Translations under genes and position numbers: made by a program | Shown here: one piece after another, positions 30,020-35,507 of the stretch | Layout of the letters: each line of letters begins with the position of its first letter | Numbering within the stretch: the first letter of the stretch is position 1 | From: Akkermansiaceae bacterium | Lineage (GTDB): Bacteria; Verrucomicrobiota; Verrucomicrobiia; Verrucomicrobiales; Akkermansiaceae | Assembly (NCBI GenBank): GCA_905182475.1 | Contig: CAJJBR010000037.1 | Span: forward strand, 1 to 35,507 | Direction of reading: 5' to 3' | DNA: 35,507 nt | The notes under the pieces: generated by a model | Database searches by the model: none | Told to the model about the DNA's origin: nothing | The model's input: the letters and a program-made list of their open reading frames with translations, nothing else

Positions 30020-31522
30020 TCACTTTTTCCCGATCGCATACAGGTGAGTCATCGTGGCGATGTAGAGGACATCGTTCGCGACAACTGGGCTGCTGTAGAT
30101 CGGTGCGTCGAATTCGTAGATACCGAGCTCTTTTTTGGTCGTGCCGGTAGCGAGCACGTGGACTTCGCCGTCTTCCGTTGGCAGGAAGACCTTGCCGTCG
30201 GCGACGAGAGTGGAACCCCAAATACGGGAGAAGGTCTCATGCTTCCAGTGGTGTTTTCCGGTCTTGGCGTCGAGGCAGTGAAGGTCGCCATCATACTCGG
30301 CCATGTAGATCAGTCCGTCGTGAATGCTCGGAGTGGAGATCGAGCGACCGATGTCTTTGTAAGTCCAGACGATCTTGCCTTTGGAATCGAGGCAGCTGAG
30401 CATGCCGAGGCCGTCGCCGTGCTCTGGATCCTGGCCGATGATCGTGTAAACGTGGTTGTCCGAGACAATCGTAGTGCCGATGATTTCGCTTGGCCCCTTG
30501 TAGGTCGCATACTTGATGGGCTGGTCACCCTTATTGCGATACTCGGCTGGGTTTGCATCGTAACGCCATGCTTCCTTGAGGATTTCAAAGCCTTCGTCCT
30601 TATCCATCACTGGCTTTGGCTCAAAGGTGTATGCGAAGCCATCGCCGCCGCCCCAGATGATGCGGTCTTTTTCGTCCAGCTTGCCATAGGCAGGGGAGGA
30701 CCATGATGCGTGCAGCACACGCTCGGAAACACCCGAGATTTCTTCGCCAATGAGCGTGCCCTTGTTGGCATCGATCGCGACGAGGGAAGGTGCTAGAGGA
30801 GCAGGGATGTTCTTATGCGACCAGTCCACTCCGTTAGAAGTGGCGGTGTAGAGGATGCCATCGACGACCATGGGCGAGCAGGAGGAAACGTTGTGTGGGA
30901 ACACGCCGAGTTTTTCGCGCATGTCATAGATCCAGAGGATGTCAGCGTGTTGCTTGGTTACCTCGACAGGCTCGCCGCCCTTGGGCGTCATGTATTTGCC
31001 CTCGTCCTTGAAGGGTCCGTCGTTTCCGTTGGCTTGGCCTGCGGTATCGAGACAGAGGATTTCGCCACGGTTTGTGATGACCCATGCCTTGTCCCCGACG
31101 ATGCAGGCTGAGGAGCATAGTCCCACGTATTCCCAGTCGCTGACCTTGCCTGCCCCCAGCTTTGGAATGATGAGCTGCCAGAGGAAGTCACCGGTCTTTT
31201 CGTCGAATACCATCAACACACCACGGTCGCCTTCCTGCTTTTTGGCACGTGGTGATTCGTTGTTGGTGCCTACATAAACGCGACCATCCGCGACGGTGGT
31301 ATTGCCGTAGGTTTGCGAGCCGAGCTTTGCAGCCCAGAGGATGTTTTTTGCCGTCTTCAGGTCGACTTGTTCCGTTTCTGAATCGATCTCACCGGCGGTG
31401 ATTTCAGCAGGCAGGTTCTTGGCGTTGCCGACCATGTTACGGGAAGGATCTTTGCCCCACATTGGCCAATCTTCGGCGAGCAGAGCGGGGCTGAGGGCGA
31501 TGAGAAGGAGTGCTGTTTTCAT
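30020..31522 (-). CDS. Secreted PQQ-like beta-propeller protein
   Basis: The 500-residue protein has a signal peptide (MKTALLLIALSPALLAED). It begins WPMWGKDPSRNMVGNAKNLP, the hallmark of a PQQ-like propeller group common in Planctomycetes and Verrucomicrobia. Blade motifs recur along its length: VADGRVYVGTNNES, ILCLDTAGQ, LSCLDSKGKIVWTYKDIG, LHCLDAKTGKHHWKHETF, VADGKVFLPTEDGEVHVLATG. No quinoprotein-dehydrogenase cysteine pair is apparent. It may be a periplasmic binding or redox protein. A truncated paralogue of the same type lies at 16482. Confidence 0.88.
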   Translation of the reverse strand: MKTALLLIALSPALLAEDWPMWGKDPSRNMVGNAKNLPAEITAGEIDSETEQVDLKTAKNILWAAKLGSQTYGNTTVADGRVYVGTNNESPRAKKQEGDRGVLMVFDEKTGDFLWQLIIPKLGAGKVSDWEYVGLCSSACIVGDKAWVITNRGEILCLDTAGQANGNDGPFKDEGKYMTPKGGEPVEVTKQHADILWIYDMREKLGVFPHNVSSCSPMVVDGILYTATSNGVDWSHKNIPAPLAPSLVAIDANKGTLIGEEISGVSERVLHASWSSPAYGKLDEKDRIIWGGGDGFAYTFEPKPVMDKDEGFEILKEAWRYDANPAEYRNKGDQPIKYATYKGPSEIIGTTIVSDNHVYTIIGQDPEHGDGLGMLSCLDSKGKIVWTYKDIGRSISTPSIHDGLIYMAEYDGDLHCLDAKTGKHHWKHETFSRIWGSTLVADGKVFLPTEDGEVHVLATGTTKKELGIYEFDAPIYSSPVVANDVLYIATMTHLYAIGKK

Positions 31523-31538
31523 GGATCTTGTAGGTTAG

Positions 31539-31552
31539 CGCGATTGATCGCG
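31539..31552. promoter_or_regulatory. Short palindrome upstream of a propeller gene
   Basis: CGCGAT and ATCGCG flank a two-base centre 17 bases upstream of the ATG at 31522, in the 74-base gap between the two propeller genes. It could be a repressor operator or a small RNA hairpin. Fourteen bases in GC-rich DNA can arise by chance. Confidence 0.25.
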
Positions 31553-31596
31553 AGTTGACGCAGATGTTTGATGATGAGTGAGGAGCAAGGGCAGGC

Positions 31597-33840
31597 TCAC
31601 TTCGTGGCTTCGAGCTTGATGTTGTCGATGTAAACGCGTTTCTGAGATTGGGGCGAGAAGGCGAAGACGCCGGGGGCTCCGTGAGGGTGGCAGTATTTTA
31701 CGGGGACGGTGATGGACCAGTCGGCGGGTTGGTCTTCACCGCGAGGCCAGGCTTTGGCGAAGACTGTGCCAGTGCCGTCGGCGTTACGCTTCACTTGGGT
31801 TGTTAGGGAGTACCAGGTGTTCGGCTTGATCTTAAATTTGACCGACTGGTTGACGCGCTCGTAGTTCGAAGAGACTTCGAGAATCTGGGAGTTGCCGACC
31901 AGGGTGATGAGGTAGCGTTGGTTGACGAGGCCGATGCTGGACATGATGCGGCGGTTGCCGTCGGTCATGACATCGGCGGATAGGGTGTAGTCCTTTTCGT
32001 CGACGTGGCCGAAGAAGTTCATGGTCCGCTGGAATAGCACATTGTCGAGGCGGTTGGCGATGACCTTGGAGCCGTCCTTTTCGAGCACGTGCCATTTGAT
32101 GCGGGCTCCGAGCCATGGGAGCGGCGGGAAGTTGACTTTTTCGCCGTCGGCGGAGTCCATCTTGAGCTCGACGTCTTCGAAGTCGGCGCGGTAGCCAGAA
32201 CCGGCGACGACGCGGCCGCGTGTGGTGGCGGAGAGATCGCCGACGGTGGCTTTGAAGGCGCCGGCGGAGAGTTTGGCGTCAGGTCCGGCGGTGAGGGTGG
32301 AGCCCTCGAAGGTGGCGTCGACCTTGGCTTTCACTCTGGCGGTGGGGGGGATGAAAGCCTCCCAGGATTCAGGGCTGACTTCCTTGATCCTTTGACCTTT
32401 GGCATCGAGGCCGAAGACTTTGAACGACTGGCTGCCTCCGGCGCGCAGGGCGAACTCGGCGGGGACGATTTGGAGCGACGAGATCAGCTTCGATACGGCC
32501 TGGTTTTTTTCCACTTGGCGGACAAGAATTTCCGCGCTCCCCTCTGTTCCCCAGCAGTGGAGTTTGGTTTTGGTGAAGAGGTAGATTTTTCCTCCCCAGA
32601 TGGCGGGGGCACCGAGGCAGGCTTCGCCGGTTTTTATTTTAGCGAGTTGTTTGGCTCCGGTTTCTTCCGGGTCGAGGACGTAGAATTCGCCGTCGAACAT
32701 GGGGACGTAGAGTTTGCCGTCGCCGTAGGTCGGGGAGGCGTGGATCTGGTCGGGGGCGAGTTTTTCCTTCCATTGGGTCTTGCCGCTTTCGGCATCGACG
32801 CAAACGAGTTCGCCGGTGGAGATGGTGGTGAAGAGCTTGCCTTCAGCGAGGACGGGCGAGGAGGTGAAGGCGACGTGGTCGTCGTTCTTCCAAGCGACGG
32901 AAGACTCATCGAGGACGAGTTGTTCGGCGGGGTATTGCTTGGGAAGATTGAGGCAGATGAGGCGGCCTTTGGATGATTGGCCGGGGTTTTCCTTGCCGTG
33001 AATGGCGATGAGTTGGTCGCCATTGAGGAGGATCTGGGAGTTCACGCCGCCGTTGGAAAGCTGGTAGCGCCAGAGTGGCTTGCCGGTATTGGCATCGACG
33101 CAGACGACGTTGCCGCAGCCGACGCCGGCGTAGAAGACGTCGTGGCCGTCGAGCTTGCCGAAGACCGGCATGGAGAAGGAGGAATCGACCGGGCGGATGC
33201 CGGGGGAGGAGTACCAGACGAGTTCGCCGGTGACTTTGTCGAAGGCGTAGAAGCGGTCTCTTGCCGGGCCGGTGAGTCCCCAGTTGGCGGTGACGCAGTG
33301 AAAGATGACGAGGTGATTGAAGACGGCGGGTGCGCCGGAGCGACCGTTCGGGAAGGTGAGGCGGCTGAGTTCTTCCATCAGGGAGATTTCCCAAATCTGC
33401 TCACCATCGCGGGTGAAGGCGACGCAGCGGCCGTTGGAGAGTTGGAGGTAAACGTTGCCGGTTTCGGGGTCGATGGTCGGAGCTCCGACGGCGTAGCGGT
33501 TGTAGACGACGTCGGAGATGTAGTCGGAAAAGCGCTTTTCCCAGATGAGTTTGCCGGTGTTGGCGTCGAGGCAGATGAGGGCTTCCTGGGTGTCTTCGCC
33601 TTTTTCACCGTAGAACCCAAAGGCGTAGAGGCGGCCGTCGGCGATGGTCGGGGTGCCGGCGCCTTGGACGTCGAAAGTCCAGAGTTCGTTGCCGATTTTC
33701 AGGTCGGAGGGGAGCTCTTTTTCAAGCGAGGCACCGGTTTGGAGCGGTCCACGCCAGTTGAGCCAGCCGGTGGTTTCGCCAGTGAGATGGGGTGTGAGGG
33801 CGAGGGTGGCAATCGCGGTGAGGGTGAGAAGAGGTTTCAT
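31597..33840 (-). CDS. Secreted PQQ-like propeller with C-terminal lectin-like domain
   Basis: The ATG at 33840 gives a signal peptide (MKPLLTLTAIATLALTPHLT, then GETTG); the upstream frame to 33891 adds no plausible signal. The 747-residue protein starts WLNWRGPLQTGAS. It carries many PQQ-like blades up to about residue 430 (ICLDANTGKLIWEKRFSDYI, VCVDANTGKPLWRYQL, VCVDAESGKTQWKEKLA, FYVLDPEETGAKQLAK). A linker follows, then a C-terminal all-beta region (about 540-747) resembling DUF1080/concanavalin-like domains, ending FAFSPQSQKRVYIDNIKLEA. It is probably periplasmic. It is encoded between the TonB receptor and the other propeller. Confidence 0.85.
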   Translation of the reverse strand: MKPLLTLTAIATLALTPHLTGETTGWLNWRGPLQTGASLEKELPSDLKIGNELWTFDVQGAGTPTIADGRLYAFGFYGEKGEDTQEALICLDANTGKLIWEKRFSDYISDVVYNRYAVGAPTIDPETGNVYLQLSNGRCVAFTRDGEQIWEISLMEELSRLTFPNGRSGAPAVFNHLVIFHCVTANWGLTGPARDRFYAFDKVTGELVWYSSPGIRPVDSSFSMPVFGKLDGHDVFYAGVGCGNVVCVDANTGKPLWRYQLSNGGVNSQILLNGDQLIAIHGKENPGQSSKGRLICLNLPKQYPAEQLVLDESSVAWKNDDHVAFTSSPVLAEGKLFTTISTGELVCVDAESGKTQWKEKLAPDQIHASPTYGDGKLYVPMFDGEFYVLDPEETGAKQLAKIKTGEACLGAPAIWGGKIYLFTKTKLHCWGTEGSAEILVRQVEKNQAVSKLISSLQIVPAEFALRAGGSQSFKVFGLDAKGQRIKEVSPESWEAFIPPTARVKAKVDATFEGSTLTAGPDAKLSAGAFKATVGDLSATTRGRVVAGSGYRADFEDVELKMDSADGEKVNFPPLPWLGARIKWHVLEKDGSKVIANRLDNVLFQRTMNFFGHVDEKDYTLSADVMTDGNRRIMSSIGLVNQRYLITLVGNSQILEVSSNYERVNQSVKFKIKPNTWYSLTTQVKRNADGTGTVFAKAWPRGEDQPADWSITVPVKYCHPHGAPGVFAFSPQSQKRVYIDNIKLEATK

Positions 33841-33909
33841 AGATCTCGAATGAGTAGGAGGTATTTGTACCGCTAATTGAAGAAGGTGCAAAGTTTACGA
33901 TGGTGCCGG

Positions 33910-33933
33910 GATGAAGGGGGTTCAAACCCCATC
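33910..33933 (-). terminator. Hairpin after the TonB receptor gene
   Basis: On the minus strand GGGGTT and AACCCC form a perfect stem across two bases, with partly paired GATG/CTTCATC flanks. It begins eight bases past the receptor stop. No T-run follows, so it may be a weak terminator or an mRNA-processing hairpin that lowers downstream expression. Confidence 0.35.
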
Positions 33934-33940
33934 TCGATAT

Positions 33941-35507
33941 TTAGAAGGTGGTACTGACTCGGATTCCGAACTGCTGGGGGTCGCCGGGGGATCCGGCGGC
34001 GATTTGTGGGTTGATGAAGGTATAGTAGCCTTTGTCGAGCAGGTTGGTGCCGTAGAGGGCTACGCTGAAATTCTCGGCCATGTATCCGATTTCGGCGTCG
34101 GCGGTGATGTAGGCGTCTTGGGTGAAGGCCGAGGTATTGGCGGAATCGAAGCGGGTCGGGCCGACGACCCGTCCAGCGGCGCTGACGTAGAAGCCGGACT
34201 CGAATTCATACCTGACGCCAAGGCTGCCGCTGTATTCTGGAACGAAAGGAACCTCGTTGCCATTGTAGGTGGTGCCGGGACGGTTGGGGTCGCGGAAGCT
34301 GTCAAACTCGGTATTGGTGTAGCCGAAGGCGCCGCGGATGGTGAGACGGTCGATGGGTGCCCAGGCGAGGTCGGCCTCGATGCCACGAGAAGTGACTTCG
34401 TCGGCATTCAGGATGAAGAAATCGGTGGTGGCCAAGGCTCCCTGGTTGACTTGGTAGTCGTCGATCTGGTCCCAGTAGGCGCGTAGGCCGACCCGGACGT
34501 TGTGGTCTTCAGAGAAGAAGTCGACACCGATCTCGTTCGACCAGTTTTCCTCGCGGTCGTAAGTGGGGTTGTTGGCAGCATCCACAAATGCGGAGTAGCC
34601 GCCGGGCTTGATGCCAAGCGATGATCGGGCGAAGAGGTTGACTGATTCAGTGGCTTGATAGGTGAGTCCGAGCGTAGGAGAGACGAAAACCTCATCCTGT
34701 GAACCGCGGACCACGTTTGTGGTGGCCGCGAGATTGTCCGCTTTGAGGCGGTTGATTTCTGATCTGTAGTAGTCGAACCGAAGTCCGGCATCGAAGTCGA
34801 GGCAGTCGCTGAGGGCGAAGGTGGAGTTGGCGAAGGCGGCGAGGTTGAGTTGCTCGACAGAGAAGGTGGTCGTTTCATCAAGAACAGGGATGAAAACGCC
34901 TGGAAATCCGGGATTGAATGGCCCCAGAGTTGAACGTGTGGTGTTGCCTGAGTTATCGGTCCATAATTGGAAAAGTCCGGCCTGCCAAGTGAAGGGACGA
35001 TCGCCATTGGAGGTGAATCGTATCTCGTTAGAAATGAGATCCTGATTTTGATCGATCGACGAGCGTGCGTCCACGGGGATCGGGAGGCCTCCAGCGAAAG
35101 CGGGCGAAGGCGTGAAGCGATTTGCGAGATCGAGATCCACGGTCGAGGGACTCAGATCCCAAGTCTGGAAGCTGGAAATGGTTTCGATCTTCCCCCAATC
35201 GAGATTCTTTCGTGAGTGAAGTGAGATTTGGTAGCGTTCGAGATTGGTCACGCCGGGATTATCGGAAAGAACAGTGAAACGGTCGGCGGAGTCGAGGCGG
35301 GTCAGACGCTGGGAGCCGTCGTTGACGTGCTCGGCGTAGAAACGGAGGCTCAGTTCGAAATCGTCGCTGGGGTTCCAGTAGAGTTTGAGCAGGCCGCCGG
35401 TGGTCTCTCGGTCGTCGGTTTTGGTGCCGAGGGTGGCGTTTCTGATGAATCCATCTCGCTGATCATGAAAAAGCTGTAGCGTGTAGGAAAGATTGCCGCC
35501 GAGCGGG
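33941..35507 (-). CDS. TonB-dependent outer-membrane receptor, 5' end outside the window
   Basis: The frame is open to the window edge, so only the C-terminal ~521 residues are seen. The visible start (PLGGNLSYTLQLFHDQRDGF, then IRN) is the early beta-barrel of a TonB-dependent receptor. Barrel strands with alternating aromatic residues continue (LLKLYWNPSDDFELSLRFY, WQAGLFQLWTDNSGN, VNLFARSSLGIKPGGYSAF). The end is typical: NLLDKGYYTFINPQ and a final GIRVSTTF with terminal Phe. The NPTYDREENWSNEIGVDF segment is common in siderophore- and small-molecule receptors. The plug domain and TonB box are not visible, so the ligand class is open. It heads the visible part of the cluster. Confidence 0.9.
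   Translation of the reverse strand, partial: PLGGNLSYTLQLFHDQRDGFIRNATLGTKTDDRETTGGLLKLYWNPSDDFELSLRFYAEHVNDGSQRLTRLDSADRFTVLSDNPGVTNLERYQISLHSRKNLDWGKIETISSFQTWDLSPSTVDLDLANRFTPSPAFAGGLPIPVDARSSIDQNQDLISNEIRFTSNGDRPFTWQAGLFQLWTDNSGNTTRSTLGPFNPGFPGVFIPVLDETTTFSVEQLNLAAFANSTFALSDCLDFDAGLRFDYYRSEINRLKADNLAATTNVVRGSQDEVFVSPTLGLTYQATESVNLFARSSLGIKPGGYSAFVDAANNPTYDREENWSNEIGVDFFSEDHNVRVGLRAYWDQIDDYQVNQGALATTDFFILNADEVTSRGIEADLAWAPIDRLTIRGAFGYTNTEFDSFRDPNRPGTTYNGNEVPFVPEYSGSLGVRYEFESGFYVSAAGRVVGPTRFDSANTSAFTQDAYITADAEIGYMAENFSVALYGTNLLDKGYYTFINPQIAAGSPGDPQQFGIRVSTTF

Noticed and set aside
23169..33840. Considered calling the three propellers true PQQ-dependent alcohol dehydrogenases
   Set aside because: I cannot see the vicinal cysteine pair or the usual quinoprotein active-site pattern; only the blade repeats are supported.

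Overview
The window looks like chromosomal DNA of a member of the PVC group, most likely a Verrucomicrobiota bacterium. I infer this from the protein repertoire: a DUF6797-type cytochrome/propeller protein, a PVC-type membrane-bound dehydrogenase with HEAT-like repeats and a C-terminal CxxCH, a DUF1080 protein, an FGE/SUMF1-domain protein, and several secreted PQQ-like propellers of the 'WPMWG...RNMV' type. Shine-Dalgarno signals are weak throughout. I saw no rRNA, tRNA, CRISPR array or intact transposase gene.

Positions 1-1584 are a decayed zone: a MazF-like toxin (minus) with a damaged active site and only the last codons of its MazE partner, a chimeric ORF joining the tail of a REP-associated (RAYT-type) transposase to the tail of a LacI-type regulator, and two REP-like inverted repeats. 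Positions 1585-16466 form a secreted catabolic region with two arms. The minus arm (9362 to 1585) encodes a glycoside hydrolase with two discoidin domains, a signal-peptide remnant, a very large zinc-metalloprotease-like protein and an FGE-like protein. The plus arm (9672 to 16466) encodes a cytochrome/propeller protein, a DUF1080 protein and a haem-binding membrane-bound-dehydrogenase-like protein. The two plus-strand promoter regions carry the same 28-bp direct-repeat operator with a 21-bp period, typical of AraC/XylR-type activators. A weaker version faces the divergent glycoside hydrolase gene. Positions 16467-17523 hold two truncated paralogues of genes found elsewhere in the window, ending beside a pair of repeats that resemble a transposon end.

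Positions 17524-35507 are a single co-directional minus-strand cluster of fourteen genes. In transcription order: TonB-dependent receptor (5' end outside the window), two secreted PQQ-like propeller proteins, a DUF3311 small membrane protein, a sodium/solute symporter, a truncated adenylate-forming enzyme resembling EhpF, an aldehyde dehydrogenase-superfamily reductase, an iron-dependent alcohol dehydrogenase, a PQQ-like propeller lipoprotein, a HemN-like radical SAM enzyme, a chorismate-lyase-like protein, a flavin-dependent halogenase-like enzyme, a 4HBT thioesterase, a five-helix membrane protein and a PaaK-type aryl-CoA ligase. Read together, the enzymes suggest that chorismate is converted to a hydroxybenzoate, which is adenylated and reduced to the aldehyde or alcohol and modified by the flavin and radical SAM enzymes, with CoA-ester chemistry by the ligase and thioesterase. 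The receptor and symporter would move the product or a metal complex of it. No polyketide synthase, NRPS or carrier protein is visible, so the cluster does not match an aryl polyene, resorcinol or classical siderophore cluster. I regard it as the best candidate for an undescribed system here. The pathway order is inference.
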